64,000 nt of DNA from NCEH01 sp043195125 (GTDB lineage Bacteria > Pseudomonadota > Alphaproteobacteria > Rhizobiales > Xanthobacteraceae), in NCBI RefSeq assembly GCF_043195125.1, contig NZ_JBAFWR010000004.1; one strand, written 5' to 3'. Shown here one piece after another: positions 43,810-52,975 of the stretch. Position 1 is the first letter of the stretch; each line of letters begins with the position of its first letter. The notes under the pieces were generated by a model that was not told the origin of the DNA, did not search any database, and was given only the letters and a program-made list of their open reading frames with translations. A program made the translations under genes and the position numbers.

Positions 43810-44283
43810 GTGACCCACATGATCCTCGCCCTTTATTGCCCGGACATCGCGCAGAATGCGGGAACCTGCCTGCGCACCGGCGCCTGCCTCGGCGTTCCGG
43901 TGCATTTCATCGAACCGGCGGGATTCCCGCTCGGCGCCGCTGCCTTCCGAAGGGCCGGCATGGATTATGTCGACCATGCGGATTTTGTGCGGCACGTTTC
44001 CTTCGGGGCGTTCGAGGAATGGCGGCGCGCGCAGGGGCGGCGGCTGGTGCTTTTCACCACGCGCGGCGCCACGCCTTACGTTGAGTTCGCGTTTTCCTCC
44101 CAAGATGTCCTGCTGTTCGGCCGCGAATCGGCCGGCGTGCCCGATGAGGTGCACGCAAGCGCCGATGCGCGCCTGCTCATTCCCCTGCGTCCCGGCCTGC
44201 GCTCGCTCAATGTGGCCGTGTCCGCGGGCATCGCGCTCGCGGAGGGGTTGCGCCAGACGCACGGCTTTCCCGCCGCCTCTTGA
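43810..44283 (+). CDS. trmL: tRNA (cytidine/uridine-34-2'-O)-methyltransferase TrmL
   Basis: A 157-aa SPOUT methyltransferase. LALYCPDIAQNAGTCLRTGACLG (about 6-28) and the knot motifs LLFGRESAGVPDEV (about 97-110) and LIPLRPGLRSLNVAVSAGIAL (about 120-140) match TrmL. It 2'-O-methylates the wobble base of tRNA-Leu isoacceptors. Start is GTG 43810 or ATG 43819; GGAG at 43803 lies between the ideal spacings of the two. Confidence 0.92.
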   Translation: MTHMILALYCPDIAQNAGTCLRTGACLGVPVHFIEPAGFPLGAAAFRRAGMDYVDHADFVRHVSFGAFEEWRRAQGRRLVLFTTRGATPYVEFAFSSQDVLLFGRESAGVPDEVHASADARLLIPLRPGLRSLNVAVSAGIALAEGLRQTHGFPAAS

Positions 44284-44332
44284 ACCTTCACCCCTTCCGC
44301 CCGCGCACGGCGGCGGCTAAAGCTGCGATGCC

Positions 44333-46015
44333 ATGATCGAACCTGCTTCCTCCGTTCCCGCAGACCGGCTGCTGATCGCGGCCGCCCAGCTCAATCCCGT
44401 GGTCGGCGATGTCGCGGGCAATGCCGCGCGCATCCGTGCGGTGCGCGACGAGGCCAAGGCGCAGGGCGCCGACCTCGTGGTGTTCAGCGAATTGTTCCTG
44501 TGCGGCTATCCGCCCGAGGATCTGGTGCTGAAGCCGGCCTTTCAGCAGGCGTGCCGGCGGGCCATCGAAGATCTCGCGGCGGAAAGCGTCGAGGGCCCGG
44601 CTTTGCTGGTGGGTTCGCCCTGGGTGGACAACGGCCGGCTGTACAATGCCGTGCTGCTGCTGGAGGCGGGGCGTATCGCCGCGATCCGCTACAAGGTGGA
44701 TCTGCCCAATTACGGCGTGTTCGACGAGAAGCGGGTGTTCGTGCCCGGCCCCCTGCCCGGCCCGATCCCGTTCAAGGGCGTGCGGCTCGGCGTGCCGGTG
44801 TGCGAGGACATCTGGGGCCCGGACGTGGTGGAATGCCTCGCCGAGACCGGCGCGGAAATCCTCATCGTTCCCAATGGCTCACCCTACCGCCGCTCGGTCT
44901 ATGACGAGCGCGCCAACATCGCCGTCGCGCGCGTGGTGGAGAGCGGGCTGCCGCTGCTCTATGTGAACCAGGTGGGCGGCCAGGACGAGCTGGTGTTCGA
45001 CGGCGCCTCGTTCGCACTGAATGCCGACCGCACGCTCGCCATGCAATTCCCCGGCTTCCAGGAGCGGGTGCGCCTCACCGTGTGGGAGCGCTTCGCCAAC
45101 GGCTGGCGCTGCATCGAGGCGCCGCTGGCCGACCGGATCGAGGGCGATGAGGCCGATTATGCCGCCTGCGTGCTCGGGCTGCGGGACTATGTGACCAAGA
45201 ACGGCTTTCCCGGCGTGGTGCTCGGCCTTTCCGGCGGCGTAGACAGCGCCATCTGCACCGCCATGGCGGTGGATGCGCTCGGACCGGACAAGGTCCATTG
45301 CATCATGCTGCCCTATCGCTACACCTCGCAGGACAGCCTGGCCGACGCGGCGGACGTGGCCGAGAAGCTCGGCGTGCGCTACGACATCGTGCCCATCGCC
45401 CCGGCGGTCGAGGCGCTGGAAGGCGTGCTCGCGCCCCTGTTCGCCGGCCGCGAGAAGGATGTGACGGAGGAGAACCTCCAGTCCCGCGTGCGCGGCACGC
45501 TGCTGATGTCGATCTCCAACAAGTTCGGCCCCATGGTGGTGACCACGGGCAACAAGTCGGAAATGTCCACCGGCTACGCCACGCTCTATGGCGACATGAA
45601 CGGCGGCTACAATCCCATCAAGGATCTGTACAAGACCGAGGTGTTCCGCCTCTCCCACTTGCGCAACCGCTGGAAGCCGGTGGGCGCGCTCGGCCCGGAC
45701 GGCGAGGTGATCGCCCCGCGCCTGATCGACAAGCCGCCCACCGCCGAACTGCGGGAAAACCAGAAGGACCAGGATTCGCTCCCGCCCTACGAGGTGTTGG
45801 ACGCGATCCTCGCCCGGCTGGTAGAATCGGAAACCTCGGTCGCCCAATTGGTGGCGGAAGGGTTCGAGGAGGCGCTGGTGAAGCGGGTGGACCGCATGCT
45901 GAACCTCGCCGAATACAAGCGCCGGCAGGCCGCGCCGGGCGTGAAGGTCACGGTGCGCAATTTCGGCCGCGACCGCCGTTATCCCATCACCAACCGCTTC
46001 CGCGATCCCGGCTGA
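44333..46015 (+). CDS. nadE: Glutamine-dependent NAD+ synthetase
   Basis: A 560-aa two-domain enzyme. The N-terminal nitrilase-fold glutaminase has the Glu-Lys-Cys triad: FSELFLCGYP (Glu about 52), YKVDLPNYGVFDE (Lys) and GVPVCEDIW (Cys). The C-terminal synthetase shows LGLSGGVDSAICTAMAVDALG (PP-loop, about 297) and TTGNKSEMSTGYATLYGD. It amidates deamido-NAD with ammonia tunnelled from glutamine. A terminator hairpin follows 6 bp after the stop. Confidence 0.95.
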   Translation: MIEPASSVPADRLLIAAAQLNPVVGDVAGNAARIRAVRDEAKAQGADLVVFSELFLCGYPPEDLVLKPAFQQACRRAIEDLAAESVEGPALLVGSPWVDNGRLYNAVLLLEAGRIAAIRYKVDLPNYGVFDEKRVFVPGPLPGPIPFKGVRLGVPVCEDIWGPDVVECLAETGAEILIVPNGSPYRRSVYDERANIAVARVVESGLPLLYVNQVGGQDELVFDGASFALNADRTLAMQFPGFQERVRLTVWERFANGWRCIEAPLADRIEGDEADYAACVLGLRDYVTKNGFPGVVLGLSGGVDSAICTAMAVDALGPDKVHCIMLPYRYTSQDSLADAADVAEKLGVRYDIVPIAPAVEALEGVLAPLFAGREKDVTEENLQSRVRGTLLMSISNKFGPMVVTTGNKSEMSTGYATLYGDMNGGYNPIKDLYKTEVFRLSHLRNRWKPVGALGPDGEVIAPRLIDKPPTAELRENQKDQDSLPPYEVLDAILARLVESETSVAQLVAEGFEEALVKRVDRMLNLAEYKRRQAAPGVKVTVRNFGRDRRYPITNRFRDPG

Positions 46016-46021
46016 GGGGCT

Positions 46022-46048
46022 GCCCCCCTGCATTGGGGGCTGATTTTT
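46022..46048 (+). terminator. Intrinsic terminator after nadE
   Basis: GCCCCCC (46022-46028), loop TGCAT, TGGGGGC (46034-46040), then TGATTTTT. Confidence 0.75.
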
Positions 46049-46236
46049 CCGCGTTTTACGGCGCCTTCTGGCCCCCTCTGCCCGCCCACGGCGCGGCCGA
46101 GGCAGGTGTAAAAGGCCGCCCCATCTCTCCCCGCAGACGTTTTTCAGCCTTTACGGGCGGCACCCTCCGGGGCCGAGGCTTGCCGCTTCTGCAACTCCCG
46201 GCTAGAGCGCTTCTATCCAACTTCGGGAACAGCCGC

Positions 46237-47967
46237 ATGCACCAGACGACGGCACGCCAGATCGACCCCACCAGCGATGCAGCCATCGCCGCAAGCGTCG
46301 TTCCCCTGCCGATCGAGCAGGTGGGCGAAAAGCTCGGCATTCCCGCAGACGCGCTGTTCCGCTATGGCCCGCACAAGGCCAAGCTCTCCCAGGACTTCGT
46401 GCGCACCCTCACGGACGGGGCCGGCGCCATCGCCCCGAGCCGCGCCGGGGCAAAGCCCGGCAAGCTGATCCTGGTCACCGCCATCAGCCCGACGCCTGCG
46501 GGCGAGGGCAAGACCACCACCACCATCGGCCTCGGCGATGCCCTGAGCCGGATCGGCAAACGCACCGCCGTGTGCCTGCGCGAACCCTCCCTTGGCCCCT
46601 GCTTCGGCTCCAAGGGCGGGGCGACCGGCGGCGGGCGGGCGCAGATCGTGCCCATGCAGGACATCAACCTGCATTTCACGGGCGACCTCCACGCCATCGG
46701 CGCGGCGCACAATCTGCTCTCCGCCCTCATCGACAATCACATGTATTGGGGCAATGCGCTGGACCTCGACGCCCGGCGCATCACCTGGCGGCGGGTGGTC
46801 GACCTCAACGACCGAGCGCTGCGCGAAATCGTCACCGGCCTCGGCGGCGCGCCCAACGGCTTTCCCCGCGAGGACGGGTTCGACATCACCGTGGCGAGCG
46901 AGGTGATGGCCATCTTCTGCCTCGCCAAGTCCCTGCCGGAGCTGGAAGAGCGCCTCGCCCGCATGGTGATCGGCCAGACGAGGGGCCGGCGCATGGTGAC
47001 GGCCGGGGAATTGAAGGGTGTCGGCGCCATGGTGGCGCTGCTGCGCGACGCGTTCCAGCCGAACCTCGTGCAGACCATGGAGCACACGCCGGCCCTGGTC
47101 CACGGCGGTCCGTTCGCCAACATCGCCCACGGCTGCAACAGCGTGATCGCCACCCGCAGCGCCCTGGCTCTGGCCGATTACGTGGTCACCGAAGCCGGCT
47201 TCGGCGCGGATCTCGGCGCGGAAAAATTCATGGACATCAAATGCCGCCAGGCGGGCCTTGCCCCCGACGCGGTGGTGGTGGTCGCCACCATCCGGGCGCT
47301 GAAGATGCACGGCGGCGTCGCGGTCAAGGAACTCAACGGCAAGAATCTCGGCGCCGTCCATACCGGCATCGACAATCTGGTGCGCCATGTGGAGAACATG
47401 CGCGGCTTCGGCGTACCGGTGGTGGTGGCGCTGAACCGCTTCACCTCCGACACCCCCGGCGAGGTGGACGTGGTGCGCTCCACCCTCGCCGCGCTCGGCG
47501 TCAACGTGCACGTATGCACCCATTGGTCGGACGGCGGCATTGGCGCGGAAGCCCTGGCGCACGAGGTGGTGGCCCTTGCCGCGCGCCCGAACGCGTTCAG
47601 CCCGCTCTATCCCGATTCCATGCCGCTGGCGCAGAAGATCGAGACCGTGGCCAAGCGCATCTACCATGCCGGCGGCGTGAACTTCAGCGCCACCGCCGCC
47701 GCGCGCCTCGCGGAACTGGAGGCGGCGGGCTTCGGCGCCCTGCCGGTGTGCATGGCCAAGACGCAATACAGCTTCTCGGCCGACCCCAAGGCGCGCAACG
47801 CGCCGAGCGATCACGTCCTGCCGGTGCGCGAAGTGCGGCTTTCCGCCGGCGCCGGCTTTGTGGTGGCGCTGGCGGGCGACATCATGACCATGCCGGGCCT
47901 GCCCTCGGTGCCGGCGGCCGAGCACATCTTCGTGGATGCGCACGGCGTCATCGGCGGCCTCTCCTGA
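46237..47967 (+). CDS. fhs: Formate-tetrahydrofolate ligase
   Basis: A 576-aa formyltetrahydrofolate synthetase. TPAGEGKTTTTIGLGDAL (about 84-100) is the P-loop; EPSLGPCFGSKGGATGGG and the FTGDLHAIGAAHNLLSALIDNH segment are family signatures. It ligates formate to tetrahydrofolate with ATP, feeding C1 units to purines, serine and formyl-methionine; in methylotrophic relatives it links formate oxidation and assimilation. No other C1 genes are adjacent. Start ATG 46237 chosen from family N-termini; the reading frame extends far upstream over nadE but that part is a shadow. Confidence 0.95.
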   Translation: MHQTTARQIDPTSDAAIAASVVPLPIEQVGEKLGIPADALFRYGPHKAKLSQDFVRTLTDGAGAIAPSRAGAKPGKLILVTAISPTPAGEGKTTTTIGLGDALSRIGKRTAVCLREPSLGPCFGSKGGATGGGRAQIVPMQDINLHFTGDLHAIGAAHNLLSALIDNHMYWGNALDLDARRITWRRVVDLNDRALREIVTGLGGAPNGFPREDGFDITVASEVMAIFCLAKSLPELEERLARMVIGQTRGRRMVTAGELKGVGAMVALLRDAFQPNLVQTMEHTPALVHGGPFANIAHGCNSVIATRSALALADYVVTEAGFGADLGAEKFMDIKCRQAGLAPDAVVVVATIRALKMHGGVAVKELNGKNLGAVHTGIDNLVRHVENMRGFGVPVVVALNRFTSDTPGEVDVVRSTLAALGVNVHVCTHWSDGGIGAEALAHEVVALAARPNAFSPLYPDSMPLAQKIETVAKRIYHAGGVNFSATAAARLAELEAAGFGALPVCMAKTQYSFSADPKARNAPSDHVLPVREVRLSAGAGFVVALAGDIMTMPGLPSVPAAEHIFVDAHGVIGGLS

Positions 47968-47986
47968 GAGAGCGCCGCCCGGCGCC

Positions 47987-48364
47987 TCACCCGCGCGAAA
48001 GCCCCTGCGCCTTCAACTCTTCGAGATAGCGCGCGAAGCGCGTCTCCTGCTCCAGGCCCAGCGTGCGCAGCAAAGGCCACGTATAAAGTCCGGTGCCGTG
48101 GCCGTCGTCGAAGCCGAGGCGCACCGCATAGCTGCCCACCGGCTCCACCGCGACGATGCGCACCGCGCGCTTGCCGGGCACGGTGATTTTCTCATGCGGC
48201 GCATGGCCTTGCACCTCCGCGGAGGGGCTTTCCACCCGCAGGTACTCGGCCGGCAAGGTGAAGCTGGAGCCGTCGTCGAAGCTCACCTGAAGGGCGTGCT
48301 TGTCGTGGATCAGCCGCACTTCCGTGGGCCATATCTCCGGCGCGGCCGGGTCAGCCGATGTCAT
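47987..48364 (-). CDS. DUF971 (gamma-butyrobetaine hydroxylase-like N-terminal) protein
   Basis: A 125-aa DUF971 domain alone. WPTEVRLIHDKHALQVSFDDG, FTLPAEYLRVESPSAEV and VEPVGSYAVRLGFDDGHGTGLYTWPLL are characteristic. The fold is shared with the N-terminal part of gamma-butyrobetaine hydroxylase, and some stand-alone members are linked to Fe-S cluster protein biogenesis; the function of this one is not shown. ATG start follows GGAGAG. Convergent with fhs (19-bp gap) and divergent from moaA. Confidence 0.85.
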   Translation of the reverse strand: MTSADPAAPEIWPTEVRLIHDKHALQVSFDDGSSFTLPAEYLRVESPSAEVQGHAPHEKITVPGKRAVRIVAVEPVGSYAVRLGFDDGHGTGLYTWPLLRTLGLEQETRFARYLEELKAQGLSRG

Positions 48365-48501
48365 GTCGCTCTCCTGTCGCCGGCCGTTTCGGCGCTGTGA
48401 TCGCCGGGGCCTATGATTTGGTGCTGGGCATACGATATAATGGAGGTTCAGGCCGGCGTCAGACCGGCTGGGCATAAAGGCGTGGGGAAGTGGAGCATAG
48501 C

Positions 48502-49554
48502 GTGAGCCTACCCTTCAGAGATATCAGCGACCGCGGCGGCAGCGCCGCCGGTGCGCTCGGCCCGCTGGTTGATACGTTCGGCCGCGCGGTCACCTATCTG
48601 CGGGTCTCGGTCACGGACCGGTGCGACTTCCGCTGCGTCTATTGCATGTCCGAGCACATGAATTTCCTGCCCAAGCAGGATCTGCTGACGCTCGAGGAGC
48701 TGGACCGCCTGTGCTCGGCGTTCGTGGCGCGGGGCGTGCGCAAGCTGCGCCTTACGGGCGGCGAGCCGCTGGTGCGGCGCGACGTGATGACCCTGTTCCG
48801 CTCGCTCTCGCGCCATCTCGACACCGGCCGGCTGGAAGAACTCACCGTCACCACCAACGGCTCCCAGCTCGCCCGTTACGCCGCCGATCTCGCCGCCTGC
48901 GGAGTGAAGCGCATCAATGTCTCCATCGACACACTGGACGCGGAGAAATTCCGCGCCATCACCCGCTGGGGTGATCTCGGCAAGGTGCTGGAGGGCGTCA
49001 ACGCCGCCAAGGCGGCCGGCATCCACGTGAAGATCAACGCGGTCGCGCTGAAGGACGTGAACGAGCACGAGATCGCCTCCATCATGGAATGGTGCCACGG
49101 CGAGGGCCACGACCTCTCCCTGATCGAAGTGATGCCGCTTGGGGAAGTGGGCGCGGAACGGGTGGACCAATATCTCCCCCTGTCGCAGGTGCGCGAGCAA
49201 CTGGCGCAGCGCTACACCCTCACCGACATCGATTATCGCACCGGCGGACCGGCGCGGTATCTGGAAGTGAAGGAAACCGGCGGGCGGCTCGGCCTCATTA
49301 CCCCGCTGACCCACAATTTCTGCGAAGGCTGCAATCGCGTGCGCGTCACGTGCACCGGCACGCTGTTTATGTGCCTCGGCCAGGAAGATGCCGCGGACCT
49401 GCGCGCGCCGCTGCGCGCCTCGCCGGACGACGGCGTGCTCCAGGCCGCCATCGATGCGGCGATCTTCCGCAAGCCCAAGGGCCACGACTTCGTCATCGAT
49501 CGCAAAACCCGCCAGCCGGCGGTCCACCGGCATATGAGCACCACCGGCGGTTAG
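48502..49554 (+). CDS. moaA: GTP 3',8-cyclase MoaA
   Basis: A 350-aa radical SAM enzyme for molybdopterin. N-terminal radical SAM cluster CDFRCVYC (about 35-42), LTGGEPLVRRDV, and the C-terminal second [4Fe-4S] site CEGC...C (about 275-292). The conserved terminal Gly-Gly needed for the MoaA reaction is present (STTGG). It converts GTP to the cyclic precursor that MoaC rearranges; moaC is not in the window. GTG at 48502 sits six bases after GGAG and is preferred over the GTG at 48490. Confidence 0.94.
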   Translation: MSLPFRDISDRGGSAAGALGPLVDTFGRAVTYLRVSVTDRCDFRCVYCMSEHMNFLPKQDLLTLEELDRLCSAFVARGVRKLRLTGGEPLVRRDVMTLFRSLSRHLDTGRLEELTVTTNGSQLARYAADLAACGVKRINVSIDTLDAEKFRAITRWGDLGKVLEGVNAAKAAGIHVKINAVALKDVNEHEIASIMEWCHGEGHDLSLIEVMPLGEVGAERVDQYLPLSQVREQLAQRYTLTDIDYRTGGPARYLEVKETGGRLGLITPLTHNFCEGCNRVRVTCTGTLFMCLGQEDAADLRAPLRASPDDGVLQAAIDAAIFRKPKGHDFVIDRKTRQPAVHRHMSTTGG

Positions 49555-49784
49555 GAAAGCATTTCCTATTGCGGCACGGGCATGGCGCACCCATGCCCGT
49601 GGCGAGGGACTTGACGTTGCGCTCCGCGCAATCGGCAACGGCGCGTAAAGGTCAAATCGGCTAGATCTTGGAGCATAATGCCCACGAACGAGGCAGAAAT
49701 GCCGAGCCGCCCCAAGACCGCCCGCGAATTCGCCAGCCCCGCATCCCGCGCGGAGCGTCAGGCCCGCCCTGCGGGAGAGGTGGC

Positions 49785-50879
49785 ATGAGCCTGCGCCTGA
49801 TGTCCCCCACCCTGCGCGGTGTCGCGGCCATGATCGCCGCCATGCTGCTGTTCATCACCAACGACATGATGCTGAAGCTCGCCACGCAGCATATGCCCGT
49901 GGGCGAGGTGCTGGGCGCACGCTCCCTGGTCGCCACCCTGTTCGTGCTCGGCCTGCTGGCGGCCACCGGAGAGCTGCGCCATGCGCTCGGGGCGTTCAAG
50001 CCCAAGGTGATCGCGCGGTCCAGCCTCGATTCGGCGACCACCTTCCTCTATGTGATTGCGCTGGCGGTGCTGCCCATTTCCACCACCACCACCATTTACA
50101 TGGCGGCCCCGCTCATCACCACCGCGCTGGCGGTGCCGCTGCTGGGCGAGAAAGTCGGGCTCAAGCGTGCCGTCGCCATCGCCATCGGCTTTTCGGGCGC
50201 GGTCATCGTCGCCCATCCCGATCCCGCCACCTTCTCGCTGTTCGCCATCCTGCCGCTGATCGCGGCGACCTGCGGCTCGCTGCGCGATATCGTCACCCGC
50301 GGCATCGGCGCCAACGTGCCGGGCGGCGTGGTGGTGCTTTCCAGCACGGTCGCGCTCGGCGTCACCGGTGCGGGCTTCGCGCTATGGGAGCCCTGGAGCG
50401 TCCCGACGCTTGCGGGCGGAGCCCTCGTCGTCGGGACGGGCGCAACCTTCGCGCTCGGCAATCTGCTGCTGGTCTACGCCTTCCGCCACGCCCCGGTGCA
50501 GGTGGTTTCGCCGCTGCGCTATGTGATGGTGCCGGTGGCGCTGATCTACGGCTATTTCATCTTCGGCCATGTGCCCGACAGCTGGGCCACCATCGGCACC
50601 ATCCTCGTGGTGGGCGCTGGCCTCTATTCGATCCAGCAGGAGGCCGCGCGCGGCCGCAAGGCGGAGCGGGATGCCAAGGCGCTCAAGGCGGCGGAGGCGG
50701 ACCAGATCCTCCCCGTGATGCCGCCGCTTCCCTCGCCGATCCCGGCCGCCGCCGGAAGCGCCGTGGCGGCGCGTCTCTCGCCCCCCGCCAATGACGATGC
50801 GCCCCGCGCCGCGCCCAAGGGCGGAAAAGGCGGCGCGCCGCAACCGGCCGCCATCACCCGCGAGTGTCCCCACTCCTAG
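49785..50879 (+). CDS. EamA/DMT family transporter
   Basis: A 364-aa protein with ten predicted transmembrane helices in two EamA repeats (about 10-140 and 155-290), ending in a 60-residue Ala/Pro/Gly-rich cytoplasmic tail. Conserved cues include EVLGARSLVATLFVLG and APLITTALAVPLLGEKVGLKRAVAIAIGFSGAVIV. The family exports metabolites or amino acids; substrate unknown. The ATG giving MSLRLMSP follows GGGAGAGG. Confidence 0.85.
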   Translation: MSLRLMSPTLRGVAAMIAAMLLFITNDMMLKLATQHMPVGEVLGARSLVATLFVLGLLAATGELRHALGAFKPKVIARSSLDSATTFLYVIALAVLPISTTTTIYMAAPLITTALAVPLLGEKVGLKRAVAIAIGFSGAVIVAHPDPATFSLFAILPLIAATCGSLRDIVTRGIGANVPGGVVVLSSTVALGVTGAGFALWEPWSVPTLAGGALVVGTGATFALGNLLLVYAFRHAPVQVVSPLRYVMVPVALIYGYFIFGHVPDSWATIGTILVVGAGLYSIQQEAARGRKAERDAKALKAAEADQILPVMPPLPSPIPAAAGSAVAARLSPPANDDAPRAAPKGGKGGAPQPAAITRECPHS

Positions 50880-50908
50880 GCCGCCCTCGCCCGCGCGGCG
50901 CCGGCCAG

Positions 50909-50927
50909 AGGCCCGGCGCGCGGGCCT
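50909..50927. terminator. Hairpin between convergent EamA and macB genes
   Basis: AGGCCCG (50909-50915), GCGCG, CGGGCCT (50921-50927). Placed 30 bp after the transporter stop and 9 bp before the macB stop. T-tracts are absent, so the call is tentative. Confidence 0.4.
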
Positions 50928-50935
50928 GAGCACTC

Positions 50936-52975
50936 TCACTCATAGGCGAGCGCCGCCACGGGATCGAGCCGCGAAGCCTTGCGGGCCGGCAGATAGCCGA
51001 ACAGCAGGCCGGTGAGGAAGGCGCAGCCGAACGCCAGCAAGGGCGGGCCGGCGGAAAACCCCACCTGGGTCCCGAAGCTCTTCAGCAGGACGGCCGTGCC
51101 GAGGCCCAGCACCACGCCCGCCAGCCCGCCGGCGCCGCAAATGACCAGCGCTTCGGTGTTGAACTGGAGCATGATGTTGGCGCGCCGTGCGCCGGTCGCC
51201 ATGCGGATGCCGATCTCGCGCGTGCGCTCGGTGACGCTGACCAGCATGATGTTCATGACCCCGATGCCGCCCACCAGCAGCGAGATCGCCGCCACCGAGC
51301 CCAGCAGGCGGGTGAGCGTGTCGGCGGTGGCGGTGGCCATCTCCAGGATCGAGGCGGTGTTGCGGATCTGGAAATCCTCCGCCCGATGGCGCTGGCGCAG
51401 CAGCACGGAAATCGCCTCCTGCGTCTCGTCGATCTGCGTCACATCCTCCACGGCCACGGTGACCGTACCCAGGAACCGGCGGCCGAACACCCGCATGAAG
51501 GCAGTGGAGATGGGCATCAGGACCAGGTCGTCCTGGTCCATGCCGAAGGCGTTCGCGCCGCGCGACGCCAGCACCCCGGCGACCTCGAACGGCACGTTCT
51601 TGATGAGGATGTAGCGGCCCACAGGATTGCCCACGCCGGGAAACATCACCCGCGCGACGGTCGCGCCGAGCACCACCACCGGCGCGTAACCGTCCACATC
51701 CGCCTCGGTGAACATGGCGCCGTCACGCATCGCCCAGTCGCGGGCGACGGTATAGCCCGGCCCGGTGCCCTGGATCTGCGTCGCATAATCGATATTGCCG
51801 ACCCGCGCCGTGGCGGTGGTGGAACGTTCCGGCGAGACCGCCCGCACATTGGGAATGTTGGCGCCGATGGCGAGCGCATCCTCATAGGTCAGCGAGGCGT
51901 TGGAGCCGGTGGAGCGCACCCCCGGCGCGCCGGGGCGCACCACCAGCAGATTGGTGCCCATGGAGGCGATGCGATCCAGCACCGCCTGCTTGCTGCCCTG
52001 GCCGATGGCCAGCATGGCGATGACCGCCGCCACGCCGATGATCACCCCGAGCAGGGTCAGCAGGGTGCGGAACAGATTGGCATGCATGGAGCGGAACGCC
52101 ATCTTCACCGCCTCGCCCAGGTCGGGCAGGAAATGGTTGCGCACCTTCATGCGATGGCTTGTGAGCGGCGCCGGCGCCGGCGGCGGGGCGGTGCGCTCAT
52201 CGGAAACGATGCGCCCGTCCTGGAGGCGGACCACCCGGTCCGCATGGGCGGCCACCTGCGGATCGTGGGTGATCAGCAGAATGGTGCGGCCCTCTTTGTT
52301 GAGGTCCTTCAGAAGGCGCAGCACCTCCTCGCCCGAATGGCTGTCGAGCGCGCCCGTGGGTTCGTCGGCGAGGATCACCGGCGCCTCGTTCATCAGCGCG
52401 CGAGCGATGGAGACCCGCTGCTGCTGCCCGCCCGAGAGCTGCGAGGGGCGATGGCCCGCCCGCTCCGCAAGCCCGAGCCGGGCCAGCAGGGCTTTCGCGC
52501 GGGCGATGCGCTCGGCCTTGGGACGGCCGGCATAGATGGCCGGGATCTCCACATTCTCCTCCGCCGAGATGGCGGGCAGGAGATTGTAGCGCTGGAACAC
52601 GAAGCCGAAGGTGCGGCAGCGCAGGGCCGCAAGCTCGTCCGCGTCCAGCTCCGCGATGTCGCGGCCGAGCACGCGATAGCTGCCGCGATCCGGCCGGTCC
52701 AGGCAGCCGATGATGTTCATCAAGGTGGACTTGCCCGAGCCGGACTGGCCCATGATGGCCACATATTCACCCGGCTGGATGGCGAGCGAAATATCGTCCA
52801 ATGCCCGCACCACGCTTTCGCCGCTCGGATAGATGCGGCTGACATGGGCAAGCTCCAGCACCGGCTCGCCCGCGCCCGAGGGCAAGGGCGTCGCAGTATC
52901 TTCGTGTGGCGCGGCCGCGTTTGGGGCCGCGCAAAGGGGTCCTGCCGGAGCGCCGGCGCGCGCCTCGATGCTCAA
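50936..52975 (-). CDS. macB: MacB-type ABC transporter (ATPase-permease fusion)
   Basis: A 679-aa protein. The N-terminal ABC domain (about 40-260) has GQSGSGKST, FVFQRYNLL, LSGGQQQR and ILADEPTGALD. TM1 near 310 and a large periplasmic domain follow (about 335-540), then three C-terminal helices of the FtsX fold. With MacA and an outer-membrane channel, it extrudes macrolides, peptides or other periplasmic substrates by mechanotransmission. Its TTG start overlaps the macA stop by 4 bp (TTGA). The first 38 residues before the ABC domain are low complexity. Confidence 0.92.
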   Translation of the reverse strand: MSIEARAGAPAGPLCAAPNAAAPHEDTATPLPSGAGEPVLELAHVSRIYPSGESVVRALDDISLAIQPGEYVAIMGQSGSGKSTLMNIIGCLDRPDRGSYRVLGRDIAELDADELAALRCRTFGFVFQRYNLLPAISAEENVEIPAIYAGRPKAERIARAKALLARLGLAERAGHRPSQLSGGQQQRVSIARALMNEAPVILADEPTGALDSHSGEEVLRLLKDLNKEGRTILLITHDPQVAAHADRVVRLQDGRIVSDERTAPPPAPAPLTSHRMKVRNHFLPDLGEAVKMAFRSMHANLFRTLLTLLGVIIGVAAVIAMLAIGQGSKQAVLDRIASMGTNLLVVRPGAPGVRSTGSNASLTYEDALAIGANIPNVRAVSPERSTTATARVGNIDYATQIQGTGPGYTVARDWAMRDGAMFTEADVDGYAPVVVLGATVARVMFPGVGNPVGRYILIKNVPFEVAGVLASRGANAFGMDQDDLVLMPISTAFMRVFGRRFLGTVTVAVEDVTQIDETQEAISVLLRQRHRAEDFQIRNTASILEMATATADTLTRLLGSVAAISLLVGGIGVMNIMLVSVTERTREIGIRMATGARRANIMLQFNTEALVICGAGGLAGVVLGLGTAVLLKSFGTQVGFSAGPPLLAFGCAFLTGLLFGYLPARKASRLDPVAALAYE

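Noticed and set aside
45298..46236. N-terminal extension of Fhs by more than 300 residues
   Set aside because: The frame overlaps nadE, is Arg/Gly-rich, and family members begin at the chosen ATG.
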